In this document: in pieces, positions 36,066-44,469 of the stretch
Position numbering within the stretch: the stretch's first letter is position 1
Layout of the letters: each line of letters starts with the position of its first letter
NCBI RefSeq assembly: GCF_020731145.1
Contig: NZ_JAJFZN010000002.1
Span: 434,001-498,000 of the forward strand
Source: Sneathiella sp. HT1-7
Lineage (GTDB): Bacteria; Pseudomonadota; Alphaproteobacteria; Sneathiellales; Sneathiellaceae
Direction: 5' to 3'
DNA: 64,000 nucleotides
Made by a program: the position numbers and the translations under genes
The notes under the pieces: model-generated
What the model saw: only the letters and a program-made list of their open reading frames with translations
Told to the model about the DNA's origin: nothing
Databases searched by the model: none

Positions 36066-36333
36066 ACTTGGTGCCGGAGCGAAAGCTGTCCTATTCTCAA
36101 AATTGTCGGATAAACGAATGTGTGTAATGAAGACCTCTGGGTCGACCATCTCTGAAAATTTAAACGGTTCATGGCGGGAAGAGTGTCTTCACTCCTCCGG
36201 GGGGCTCTCTCGACTTCCAGGCGGTCGTTCGGATACGCGCGGCGTCCGGGGACCGTATGCAGGCTGCATTGAACTGAGTATATGAGAAACAAGGGGCGCA
36301 TGGCGTCCAATCGAGACAAGAGGAATTCTAAAA

Positions 36334-38007
36334 ATGACATTCACACCCGGCGACAAATATAAGGCATTCGAGCCGATTAATATTCCAGATCGACAATGGC
36401 CAACCAAGGTGATTGATAAGGCGCCGATTTGGTGCAGCGTGGATTTGCGCGACGGTAACCAGGCGCTGATTGAACCCATGGGGCATGAGCGTAAACTCCG
36501 CATGTTCCGCCATCTGGTGGAGCTTGGCTTCAAGGAAATCGAGGTCGGCTTCCCCTCTGCTTCCCAGACGGATTTCGATTTTGTCCGCTTCCTGATCGAC
36601 GAAGGGGAAATTCCCGATGATGTGAAAATTCAGGTGCTGACCCAGGCACGTGAAGAGCTGATCCGCCGCACTTTCGAAAGTATCAAAGGTGCCAAGCAGG
36701 CGATTGTGCATCTGTATAACTCAACCTCTACCTTGCAGCGCCGGGTGGTGTTCGATCTCGATAAGGTTGGCATCAAGCAAATCGCAATCGAAGGTGCGAA
36801 ACTGGTTCGACAGCTTGCCGATGAAATGCCGGAAACCTTGGTGCAGATGGAATATTCTCCGGAAAGCTTTACCCAGACGGAACTCGACTATGCCTGCGAA
36901 GTGTGCTCGGTCGTCATGGATATCTGGAAGCCGACGGTCGACAACAAGATTATCATCAACCTGCCTGCGACTGTCGAAGTTGCGAGCGCTAATGTCTATG
37001 CGGACCAGATTGAATGGATGCACCGCAATCTGCCTGATCGGGACAAGGTCCTGTTGAGCCTGCATCCGCATAATGACCGGGGCACCGGTGTTGCTGCCGC
37101 TGAATTTGGCATCATGGCAGGCGCCGACCGGGTGGAAGGCACCCTGTTTGGCAATGGCGAGCGCACCGGCAATGTCGATGTGGTGAATATCGCCATGAAT
37201 ATGTACACGCAGGGCGTTGATCCCGAGCTCGATTTCAGTGACATTAATGAGGTTGTCCGCACCGTCGAATATTGTAACCAACTGCCGGTCCATCCGCGTC
37301 ATCCTTATGGCGGCGATCTGGTTTTTACGGCCTTCTCCGGATCGCATCAGGACGCGATCAAGAAGGGCTTCGGCGCGATGAAAAAATCAAACGATCCACT
37401 TTGGGCGATCCCTTATCTGCCGATTGATCCCGCCGACCTTGGTCGTAACTATGACGCGGTGATCCGGGTCAACAGCCAATCGGGCAAGGGCGGTGTGGCC
37501 TATCTGCTGGAGGAAGACTATGGGATTGAACTTCCGCGTCTGTTACAGGTTGAACTCAGCAAGGTGGTGCAGGGCGTGACCGATGAGACAGGGAAGGAGC
37601 TTTCCTCTGCGACGATCTTTGAAATTTTCGAAAATGAGTATCTCAACGCTAAGGGTGATATTGAATTTGTCGATCATCAGACGACAGTGGATACCCACGC
37701 ATCCGAGCGGCGCAAACTGATCGCGACCATCCGCGAGAAGGGTAAGGAACGCACGGTCGAGGGTATTGGGACCGGTCCGATAGATGCCTATATGTCGGCC
37801 CTTAAGGACTCTTATGGCTTTGACCTCAAGGTCAATGATTATCGCGAGCATACAACCGGGTTTGGTTCTGACGCGGTGGCGGTGGCCTATGTTGAAATGC
37901 GCGATGACAAGGGTGAACCGATCTTCGGTGTTGGCCGTCATGCGAATATTGTAACGGCCTCTCTCAAGGCGATTACAAGCGCGGTAAACCGTTCGCAAAA
38001 TCAGTAA
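36334..38007 (+). CDS. leuA: 2-isopropylmalate synthase
   Basis: Condenses acetyl-CoA with 2-oxoisovalerate, the first committed step of leucine synthesis. The 557-residue protein belongs to the larger LeuA type found in actinobacteria and many alphaproteobacteria. The TIM-barrel starts with IWCSVDLRDGNQALIEPM (metal Asp), has SLHPHNDRGTGVAAAE (metal His pair) and GTLFGNGERTGNVDV. The C-terminal third is the regulatory domain (GIGTGPIDAYMSALKDSYG and beyond) through which leucine gives feedback inhibition. Its long leader with a leucine-rich peptide suggests attenuation, and a terminator follows. Confidence 0.96.
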   Translation: MTFTPGDKYKAFEPINIPDRQWPTKVIDKAPIWCSVDLRDGNQALIEPMGHERKLRMFRHLVELGFKEIEVGFPSASQTDFDFVRFLIDEGEIPDDVKIQVLTQAREELIRRTFESIKGAKQAIVHLYNSTSTLQRRVVFDLDKVGIKQIAIEGAKLVRQLADEMPETLVQMEYSPESFTQTELDYACEVCSVVMDIWKPTVDNKIIINLPATVEVASANVYADQIEWMHRNLPDRDKVLLSLHPHNDRGTGVAAAEFGIMAGADRVEGTLFGNGERTGNVDVVNIAMNMYTQGVDPELDFSDINEVVRTVEYCNQLPVHPRHPYGGDLVFTAFSGSHQDAIKKGFGAMKKSNDPLWAIPYLPIDPADLGRNYDAVIRVNSQSGKGGVAYLLEEDYGIELPRLLQVELSKVVQGVTDETGKELSSATIFEIFENEYLNAKGDIEFVDHQTTVDTHASERRKLIATIREKGKERTVEGIGTGPIDAYMSALKDSYGFDLKVNDYREHTTGFGSDAVAVAYVEMRDDKGEPIFGVGRHANIVTASLKAITSAVNRSQNQ

Positions 38008-38017
38008 GTTGATCAGG

Positions 38018-38046
38018 GCCGGTGATTTTTTCATCGGCTCTTTTTT
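38018..38046 (+). terminator. Terminator of leuA
   Basis: GCCGGTGA pairs with TCATCGGC (8 bp, one G-U pair) around a TTTTT loop and is followed by TC and a run of T. It lies 10 bases after the leuA stop, so leuA is probably monocistronic. Confidence 0.8.
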
Positions 38047-38059
38047 ACGGCAGGTATAG

Positions 38060-38731
38060 ATGACAAATGCATCTGATATTCTCGTGGTCTTCGATTGCGA
38101 CGGCACGTTGGTTGATAGTGCACATAATGTTATCGCCTGTATGCGCGTGGCGTTTGAAGATGCGGACCTGCCTTCTCCAGCAGACCTTGATATTCGCCGA
38201 ACTATCGGTCTCAATCCGGATGTGGCGGTGCGCCATCTGGCGCAAACCCCTTTGAGTGATACTCATCTGGAGAAAATTGTCAAAGGCTACAAACAGGCGT
38301 TCTTTCATCGGCGTTTGGAAGCGGATCATCACGAGCCGTTGTTTGATGGCGTGTGTGAGGTGTTGGAATATCTCGCAAGCCGAAATATCGCCATGGCAGT
38401 CGCCACGGGGAAATCGATGCGCGGTGTGAAAGCGGTGATTGAGCAGCATGGCCTCGATGGTTATTTTGGTTCTCTTCAGACACCCGATCATAACCCCGGC
38501 AAGCCGCATCCGCAGATGTTGGAGAAGGCAATGACAGCCGCTGGTGCGTTGCCGGGGCGAACATTTATGATTGGTGACACCAGCTTTGATATGATGCTTG
38601 CGAAAAATGCCGGATGCCGCGGGATTGGCGTGACTTGGGGCTATCATGATGATGCCGAACTGCTGGAAAGTGGCGCGGAGAAGCTGATCAATCGGTTTGA
38701 TGAACTGCCGGAAATTGTGAGCGCAACGTGA
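38060..38731 (+). CDS. HAD-superfamily hydrolase, phosphoglycolate phosphatase-like
   Basis: A 223-residue cytosolic phosphatase of the haloacid dehalogenase superfamily. Motif I is VFDCDGTLVDS (residues about 9-19) with the nucleophile and acid Asp, motif II is AVATGKS, motif III includes the KPHPQML lysine, and motif IV is MIGDTSFDMMLAKNAG. The cap between motifs I and II matches the Gph-type subclass, but the substrate cannot be told; the gene has no metabolic partner nearby. It follows the leuA terminator by 13 bases, so its own promoter is not clear. Confidence 0.85.
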   Translation: MTNASDILVVFDCDGTLVDSAHNVIACMRVAFEDADLPSPADLDIRRTIGLNPDVAVRHLAQTPLSDTHLEKIVKGYKQAFFHRRLEADHHEPLFDGVCEVLEYLASRNIAMAVATGKSMRGVKAVIEQHGLDGYFGSLQTPDHNPGKPHPQMLEKAMTAAGALPGRTFMIGDTSFDMMLAKNAGCRGIGVTWGYHDDAELLESGAEKLINRFDELPEIVSAT

Positions 38732-38759
38732 AGGTTCATCAAAAAAACCAAGTCTAACC

Positions 38760-38787
38760 TTGCTTTTTCTTGCGTAATCGCTATAAG
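38760..38787 (+). promoter_or_regulatory. Possible promoter of the ATP12-pcc gene group
   Basis: TTGCTT (38760-38765), 16 bases, TATAAG (38782-38787), 40 bases before the ATP12 start. A moderate match to the consensus. Confidence 0.4.
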
Positions 38788-38827
38788 CCAAACGACTGTT
38801 AGGTTAAAGGCGCGAAAGCGAACAGGG

Positions 38828-39529
38828 ATGAAACGCTTTTACAAAAAAGTGACGGCAGAAGAAGAGGGTGGGGCTTACTCCGTTCAGCTTGACGGGCGGG
38901 TGATTAAAACGCCGGCCAAGGCGCATTTGCGCCTGCCAACCCACGCACTTGCTGCCGCCATTGCTGAAGAATGGGATGCGCAGGAAACTGAAATCAATCC
39001 ATCGACAATGCCGCTTATGCAGGCGGCGGCCACGGCCATAGACCGGGTCACGCCGCAGCGCAATAAGGTGATTGAGGAAATCGCAAACTATGGCGGGACC
39101 GACCTCGTCTGCTATCGCGCGACACACCCGCAAAATCTGGTGGAGCGGCAATTGGCGGCTTGGGACCCGATGCTGGAATGGGTCGAGCAGCGCCACAAGG
39201 TTTCACTTAAAACCTGTGAAGGCATCATGCATATACAGCAGCCGGAAGACTCATTAGCGCGGATGCGGGATGTCGTGGCGGCACAAAATGATATGACGCT
39301 TGCGCCACTTCATAATATAACTTCATTGTGTGGCTCTCTGGTGATCGCGCTCGCGTTGCTGGATGGGCGTATCACGGCGGAAGAGGCGTTTGAGATCAGC
39401 GAACTTGACGAAACCCATATGATGGAATTCTGGGGGTCAGATGCGGAAGCTGTTAATCGGCGGAACAATAACAAGAAAAGCCTTGCAGCAAGCGAGCGCT
39501 TTCTGAAATTAAGCGGCATTATTACCTGA
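38828..39529 (+). CDS. ATP12-family F1F0-ATPase assembly chaperone
   Basis: In mitochondria ATP12 binds unassembled F1 alpha subunit; alphaproteobacteria carry homologues believed to assist F1 assembly. The 233-residue protein has the family N-terminus MKRFYKKVTAEEEGGAYSVQLDGRVIKTP (quoted part: YSVQLDGRVIKTPAKAHL). Further in are the conserved ATAIDRV, GTDLVCYRA and WDPMLEWVEQRH blocks and a C-terminal region ending SERFLKLSGII. It lies 9 bases before pccB and is probably cotranscribed. Confidence 0.9.
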   Translation: MKRFYKKVTAEEEGGAYSVQLDGRVIKTPAKAHLRLPTHALAAAIAEEWDAQETEINPSTMPLMQAAATAIDRVTPQRNKVIEEIANYGGTDLVCYRATHPQNLVERQLAAWDPMLEWVEQRHKVSLKTCEGIMHIQQPEDSLARMRDVVAAQNDMTLAPLHNITSLCGSLVIALALLDGRITAEEAFEISELDETHMMEFWGSDAEAVNRRNNNKKSLAASERFLKLSGIIT

Positions 39530-39538
39530 GGAGGGGAC

Positions 39539-41071
39539 ATGCAGGACATCATTCAGCAGCTTGAAGAGAAGCGGGCCAGAGCGCGGCTCGGCGGCGGTCA
39601 GAAAAGGATCGACTCGCAACATAGCAAGGGTAAGCTTACCGCGCGCGAACGGATCAGCCTGCTTCTCGACGAAGGATCCTTCGAGGAATGGGATATGTTC
39701 GTCGAGCATCGCTGCGTCGATTTCGGCATGCAGGAAGAAACTGTCACAGGCGATGGTGTTATTACCGGCCACGGCACGATTAATGGCAAGCTGGTGTTTG
39801 TATTCAGTCAGGACTTCACCGTATTCGGCGGTTCCCTCTCTGAGTACCACGCCAAGAAAATCTGCAAGATCATGGATAAAGCTGTTCAGGTCGGTGCTCC
39901 GGTCATCGGCCTCAATGATTCTGGTGGCGCTCGCATTCAGGAAGGAATTGACAGTCTCGCGGGCTACGCGGAGGTGTTCCAGCGTAACGTGATGGCGTCC
40001 GGTGTTGTACCGCAAATCTCGGTCATCATGGGGCCATGCGCGGGTGGTGCAGTTTACTCCCCGGCGATGACAGACTTTATCTTCATGGTCCGCGACAGCT
40101 CCTACATGTTTGTGACGGGGCCGGACGTGGTCAAGACGGTCACGAACGAGACTGTGACAGCGGAAGAGCTTGGCGGCGCAAGTACACATACCAGCAAGTC
40201 ATCTGTTGCCGACAACGCCTATGACAATGACATGGAAGTCCTGACGGAGGTTCGCCGTCTTGTCGATTTTCTCCCCTCCAGCAACCTGGAATCCTCGCCC
40301 GTTCGGGACAGCTTCGATGATCCGGATCGCAAGGAAAAATCACTTAACACGCTGGTTCCCGCCAATGCCAACAAGCCCTATGACATGATGGAACTGGTGG
40401 AGAAGCTGGTCGATGAAGGCGACTTTTTTGAAATTCAGCCGAATTTTGCGAAGAACATCATTACCGGCTTTGGCCGGATGGAAGGGCAGACTGTTGGCAT
40501 CGTAGCCAACCAGCCGATGGTTCTCGCTGGCTGCCTGGATATCGATAGCTCCAAGAAAGCGGCGCGGTTTGTTCGTTTTTGTGACTGCTTCAATATTCCA
40601 ATCGTCACCCTTGTCGATGTTCCCGGCTTCCTGCCCGGCACGTCGCAGGAATATGGCGGCATTATCAAGCATGGTGCAAAGCTGCTCTATGCCTATGCCG
40701 AAGCGACGGTGCCGAAGGTTACTGTGATTACCCGCAAAGCCTATGGCGGGGCCTATGATGTGATGGCCTCCAAGCATTTGCGCGGCGACGTCAACTATGC
40801 CTGGCCATCGGCGGAAATTGCTGTGATGGGCTCCAAGGGTGCCGTGGAGATTATTTTCCGCTCCGAGATTGGTGATGAAGAAAAAATACAAAAGCGTACC
40901 GATGAATATCAGGCTCGCTTTGCCAATCCGTTCGTCGCCGGTCATCGCGGATTTATCGATGACGTGATCATGCCTAATAATACCCGGCATCGTGTCACCA
41001 CATCACTGCGTATGCTAAAAAACAAACAAATGGAAAATCCGTGGAAAAAACACGGCAATATTCCGCTATAG
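39539..41071 (+). CDS. pccB: Propionyl-CoA carboxylase beta subunit (carboxyltransferase)
   Basis: Transfers CO2 from biotin to propionyl-CoA, giving (S)-methylmalonyl-CoA. The 510-residue protein shows the two crotonase-like halves: [20 protein letters not shown] (acyl-CoA side oxyanion glycine region) and [23 protein letters not shown] (biotin side), and [13 protein letters not shown]. It resembles PccB of alphaproteobacteria rather than the methylcrotonyl enzyme, which this window encodes separately at 54946. It is 24 bases upstream of pccA. Confidence 0.93.
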   Translation: MQDIIQQLEEKRARARLGGGQKRIDSQHSKGKLTARERISLLLDEGSFEEWDMFVEHRCVDFGMQEETVTGDGVITGHGTINGKLVFVFSQDFTVFGGSLSEYHAKKICKIMDKAVQVGAPVIGLNDSGGARIQEGIDSLAGYAEVFQRNVMASGVVPQISVIMGPCAGGAVYSPAMTDFIFMVRDSSYMFVTGPDVVKTVTNETVTAEELGGASTHTSKSSVADNAYDNDMEVLTEVRRLVDFLPSSNLESSPVRDSFDDPDRKEKSLNTLVPANANKPYDMMELVEKLVDEGDFFEIQPNFAKNIITGFGRMEGQTVGIVANQPMVLAGCLDIDSSKKAARFVRFCDCFNIPIVTLVDVPGFLPGTSQEYGGIIKHGAKLLYAYAEATVPKVTVITRKAYGGAYDVMASKHLRGDVNYAWPSAEIAVMGSKGAVEIIFRSEIGDEEKIQKRTDEYQARFANPFVAGHRGFIDDVIMPNNTRHRVTTSLRMLKNKQMENPWKKHGNIPL

Positions 41072-41095
41072 GGTCGAAGGTAAAGGGAAAGAACA

Positions 41096-43063
41096 ATGTT
41101 TAAAAAGATCCTGATAGCCAACCGTGGCGAAATCGCCTGCCGTGTTATCCGCTCCGCCCGTGCGATGGGCATCAAGACTGTGGCTGTTTATTCTGACGCG
41201 GATGATGGCGCCGTTCATATGCAGATGGCGGATGAGGCCGTGCATATCGGACCGTCTGCCGCCGCCGAAAGCTATCTCATTATTGAGAAAATCATCAGTG
41301 CCTGTAAGGAAACCGGCGCTGAAGCCGTGCATCCGGGTTACGGCTTCCTGTCTGAGAATCAGGCTTTCGCCGATGCGCTGGATGAGGCGGGGATTGCCTT
41401 TATAGGGCCGGGCAAGAAGGCCATCGCTTCTATGGGTGACAAGATTGCGTCCAAAAAGCTGGCGCTGGACGCCGGCGTCAATACCGTGCCGGGCCATATG
41501 GACTTGATCGAAGATGCGGAGCATGCCGTCAAAATCTCCAAGGAGATCGGTTATCCTGTGATGATCAAGGCATCCGCTGGCGGTGGCGGCAAGGGTATGC
41601 GGATCGCCCATGATGACGAGGAAGCACGCGAAGGTTTCCAGTCAGCCAAGAATGAGGCGATCAGCAGCTTCGGCGATGACCGTATCTTTATCGAGAAATT
41701 CGTCGTCGATCCGCGCCATATCGAAATTCAGGTGCTGGCGGACAAGCATGGAACCTGTCTCTATCTGGGGGAACGCGAATGTTCCGTCCAGCGGCGACAC
41801 CAGAAGGTAATCGAGGAGGCGCCAAGCCCCTTCGTTGATGAAGATTTGCGTAAAGCCATGGGGGAGCAGGCGGTCGCGCTGGCCAAGGTGGTGGATTATC
41901 ATTCTGCCGGAACGGTCGAGTTCATCGTCGGCAGCGACAAGAGCTTCTATTTCCTGGAGATGAACACCCGCTTGCAGGTGGAGCATCCGGTGACGGAACT
42001 GATCACAGGGATCGATCTCGTCGAGCAGATGATCCGAGTTGCCTATGGCGAGAAGTTGAGCCTGAAGCAAAAGGACATCAAGCTCACTGGCTGGGCCCTG
42101 GAGAGCCGCCTCTATGCCGAGGACCCCTACCGGGGCTTCCTTCCCTCCATTGGTCGCCTGAGCCGCTACAAGGTGCCGAAGGGGGATAACGTCCGGGTTG
42201 ATACCGGTGTGACCGAAGGTTCCGAGATTACCATGTTCTATGATCCGATGATCGCCAAGCTGGTCACCTATGGTAAGGATCGTGATGAGGCGATTGAGGA
42301 AATGGGCCGGGCGCTTGATGCTTATGAAGTGAGCGGTATCGCCCATAACATCAATTTCCTGAATGCGGTTTGTAACCACCCGCGTTTCAAGGCGGGTAAT
42401 CTCACGACTGGTTTTATTGCCGAGGAATATCCCGAAGGGTTCCACGGTGCGCCGCTTAGCGATGAAACCTATGAGAATCTTGTCGCCATTGCTACGCTTG
42501 TCCATTTACGCTCCGTCAGTCGATCACTGAAGCATGTGGTTGAGAAGACAGCCACGAAATGGGTCGTGAGCGAAGGCAAGGAAAAGTCCGTAGTGGTTTC
42601 GGCAGAAGATGCGAAAGGCGGCATCGAGGTGAAGATCGGGGGTCGCGTCATTGTGGTTCGTTCCAAATGGGAACCGGGCAAGCGGCGCATCAAGGCCAAG
42701 GTCAATGGCGTCAAGATGATTGCTCAGCTTTCACTCTTCCGGGGGGCTATCCGATTGACTCATGGTGGTGCAGAAGTTGATCTCTCTGTCCGGACGCCAA
42801 ATGCGGCGGCGCTTGCGGAAATAATGCCGGTCAAGATTGCACCGGATATGTCGAAATATCTTCTCTGCCCGATGCCCGGGATAATCGTCGCTGTCAATGT
42901 CAGTGAAGGCGATGAAGTAAAGGCCGGTCAGGCACTTGCTGTGGTCGAGGCGATGAAGATGGAGAATATTCTCCGTGCCGAGCAGGATGGCGTGATTTCC
43001 GCCGTGAAAGCAGGCGCAGGTGATGTCCTGGCGGTGGACGACGTTATTCTGGAATTCGAATAA
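41096..43063 (+). CDS. pccA: Propionyl-CoA carboxylase alpha subunit (biotin carboxylase + BCCP)
   Basis: ATP-dependent carboxylation of biotin for the propionyl-CoA carboxylase. The 655-residue protein has the N-terminal biotin carboxylase start FKKILIANRGEIACRVIRSA, ATP-grasp loop KASAGGGGKGMRI, ECSVQRRHQKVIEEAPSP and EMNTRLQVEHPVTE. A subunit-interaction domain follows, and the C-terminal biotinyl domain has EAMKMEN with the biotin lysine at about residue 621. AAGGGAAAG upstream is the ribosome-binding site. It is convergent with lipB, 4 bases apart. Confidence 0.94.
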   Translation: MFKKILIANRGEIACRVIRSARAMGIKTVAVYSDADDGAVHMQMADEAVHIGPSAAAESYLIIEKIISACKETGAEAVHPGYGFLSENQAFADALDEAGIAFIGPGKKAIASMGDKIASKKLALDAGVNTVPGHMDLIEDAEHAVKISKEIGYPVMIKASAGGGGKGMRIAHDDEEAREGFQSAKNEAISSFGDDRIFIEKFVVDPRHIEIQVLADKHGTCLYLGERECSVQRRHQKVIEEAPSPFVDEDLRKAMGEQAVALAKVVDYHSAGTVEFIVGSDKSFYFLEMNTRLQVEHPVTELITGIDLVEQMIRVAYGEKLSLKQKDIKLTGWALESRLYAEDPYRGFLPSIGRLSRYKVPKGDNVRVDTGVTEGSEITMFYDPMIAKLVTYGKDRDEAIEEMGRALDAYEVSGIAHNINFLNAVCNHPRFKAGNLTTGFIAEEYPEGFHGAPLSDETYENLVAIATLVHLRSVSRSLKHVVEKTATKWVVSEGKEKSVVVSAEDAKGGIEVKIGGRVIVVRSKWEPGKRRIKAKVNGVKMIAQLSLFRGAIRLTHGGAEVDLSVRTPNAAALAEIMPVKIAPDMSKYLLCPMPGIIVAVNVSEGDEVKAGQALAVVEAMKMENILRAEQDGVISAVKAGAGDVLAVDDVILEFE

Positions 43064-43067
43064 GCTA

Positions 43068-43733
43068 TCAGGCGGCTTCGGTCACGAGTGTGCCGAGGTC
43101 GCCGTTCTCTAAAAAGACCCGATTGAAGGCAGCCTTTAGTTCCATGTCGACTTCCGCCATGCTGACCGGAATTCCCAGATCGACAAGGGACGTCACCCCG
43201 TGCTCGGCAATGCCGCAGGGGACAATTCCTTCATAATGGCTGAGGTCGGGATCGACATTGATTGAGATCCCGTGAAAACTCACCCAGCGACGCACACGCA
43301 CGCCGATTGCCGCGATCTTGTCTTCGCGAAACCCCCTGTCCACCCAGACGCCAACCCGCTCACAGCGTTTTTCGCCCTTGATTTGATACTGCGCGAGTAA
43401 CTCGATAACCCAGTCTTCCAAATCCTGCACATAGGCGCGGATATCCGCATTGCGCTTCTTTAAGTCCAACAGAACATAGGCGATACGCTGTCCGGGGCCA
43501 TGATAAGTATATTGTCCGCCGCGGCCTGCGTTATAAACGGGGAATCGGTTCGGGTCTTTAAGATCTGCGGCATCTGCGCTGGTCCCTGCGGTATAAAGCG
43601 GGGGATGCTCCAGCAACCAGACCAACTCCCGCGCGGTTCCCTCGCGGATGGCCGCAACTCTGGCCTCCATTGCGGCAAGCGCCTCTTCATAGGGGATCGG
43701 CGCGTCAGATATTTTCCATTCAATTTCCTGCAT
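43068..43733 (-). CDS. lipB: Octanoyl-[acyl carrier protein]:protein N-octanoyltransferase
   Basis: Moves octanoate from ACP to lipoyl domains of 2-oxoacid dehydrogenases and GcvH. The 221-residue enzyme has the motif [13 protein letters not shown], the catalytic Lys in [18 protein letters not shown] and the catalytic Cys in [16 protein letters not shown]. It stands alone on the minus strand between pccA and the FliN-like gene; a lipA partner is not in the window. Confidence 0.95.
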   Translation of the reverse strand: MQEIEWKISDAPIPYEEALAAMEARVAAIREGTARELVWLLEHPPLYTAGTSADAADLKDPNRFPVYNAGRGGQYTYHGPGQRIAYVLLDLKKRNADIRAYVQDLEDWVIELLAQYQIKGEKRCERVGVWVDRGFREDKIAAIGVRVRRWVSFHGISINVDPDLSHYEGIVPCGIAEHGVTSLVDLGIPVSMAEVDMELKAAFNRVFLENGDLGTLVTEAA

Positions 43734-43853
43734 GCTCGCTATATAGCATTTTCCAGCGAAACAGCAATATTTGGCGGTGGTTGTTCATCTTAATATCCTG
43801 TTAACCCTGATGGTTGATAATGGCCCATCTTCGGTTTACAGGAATTTACGGGC

Positions 43854-44108
43854 ATGAGCGAGGAAGACAAGGCAATTGAAGGCGTTGATGTGGAACTCTC
43901 GGTAGTTCTGGGAAAAGCAGTCATGCCAATTCACCAGCTTCTGAAAATGGGGCGTGGCGCGGTTATCGAACTTGATGCCGGTGCGGATGACGATGCCGTT
44001 GTTCTTGCAAACAACAAACCGATTGCCTACGGGGGCATTATTATCGTTGATGATAACATCGGTATTTCGATCACCGATAGCTTCAAGACAAATCTCCCGG
44101 AATTTTAA
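43854..44108 (+). CDS. Stand-alone FliN-like (SpoA domain) protein
   Basis: An 84-residue protein that consists of little more than one surface-presentation-of-antigens (SpoA) domain, the C-terminal domain of flagellar switch protein FliN. The hallmarks are VELSVVLGKAVMPIHQLLKMGRGAV then IELD, NNKPIAYGGIIIVDDNIGI, matching FliN closely. The N-terminal extension is short, so it is a minimal FliN. No other flagellar gene lies within the window. It could be the real switch component FliN encoded apart from its operon, or a paralogue. The ribosome-binding site is weak (ACGGGC). Confidence 0.85.
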   Translation: MSEEDKAIEGVDVELSVVLGKAVMPIHQLLKMGRGAVIELDAGADDDAVVLANNKPIAYGGIIIVDDNIGISITDSFKTNLPEF

Positions 44109-44174
44109 TTCATCGAATTTGTGATTCAGTTGTTGCGTGAGGGACAAACATTTGTTATTTCCCTCGTCCATTGT

Positions 44175-44261
44175 GCGGTCGTGGCGGAATTGGTAGACGC
44201 GCAGCGTTGAGGTCGCTGTCCGGTAACACGGGTGGAAGTTCGAGTCTTCTCGACCGCACCA
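44175..44261 (+). tRNA. tRNA-Leu (anticodon GAG)
   Basis: An 87-nt class II tRNA. The acceptor stem GCGGTCG/CGACCGC is perfect, discriminator A is followed by encoded CCA (44259-44261). The anticodon stem CAGCG/CGCTG encloses TTGAGGT, anticodon GAG, reading CUC and CUU codons. A long variable arm (TGTCCGGTAACACGGGTGG region) and T-loop TTCGAGT are present. Confidence 0.97.
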
Positions 44262-44352
44262 CTTCTCATATAGCCCATATCTGGCTGAAGAAGTTTTCCA
44301 CAACAATTTCATGAAACTTTCCCCAACTACGTTATGATGGCGTGGTATAGGG

Positions 44353-44469
44353 ATGTTCGCGTATTTCCTTAATATATTGATGCTGCTAATTTATTTATGG
44401 TGGTGTTATATATTGCCATCAGGTTGCAGCGGGCATCGATTTTTTCGGGAGATTGGGAGAGCATGGTGA
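44353..44469 (+). CDS. Possible small hydrophobic upstream reading frame of maeB
   Basis: A 38-codon frame from ATG 44353 to TGA 44467-44469 that overlaps the maeB start codon by 7 bases. The predicted peptide begins MFAYFLNILMLLIYLWWCYI, a single membrane-spanning stretch, then a short basic tail. It could be a small membrane protein or a translated upstream frame coupled to maeB. There is no good ribosome-binding site (GGG is directly against the ATG) and I cannot exclude chance in an AT-rich spacer. Confidence 0.25.
   Translation: MFAYFLNILMLLIYLWWCYILPSGCSGHRFFREIGRAW

Larger units (their letters stand above)
35946..36333 (+). other. leuA upstream region with promoter, leader peptide and structured leader
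   Basis: 388 bases without a full-size gene. In order: promoter (35977-36004), leucine-rich leader peptide (36012-36065), hairpin CCGGCAC/GTGCCGG (36054-36077) overlapping the peptide's last codons, hairpin GAGTG/CACTC (36181-36194), and an interrupted stem CGGTC...CGGA with TCCG...GACCG (36222-36255). A palindrome ATGCAG-G-CTGCAT (36257-36269) and the leuA ribosome-binding site AGAGGAAT follow. I see no canonical stem plus T-run terminator. Confidence 0.6.

Noticed and set aside
36049-36285. 78-codon frame in the leuA leader
   Set aside because: It starts at a non-ATG codon inside the leader-peptide region, has no ribosome-binding site and no family resemblance, and its bases are better explained by the hairpins there.
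44175-44261. tRNA-Leu as an integration (att) site
   Set aside because: There is no duplicated tRNA 3' end, integrase or foreign-looking block on either side within the window.
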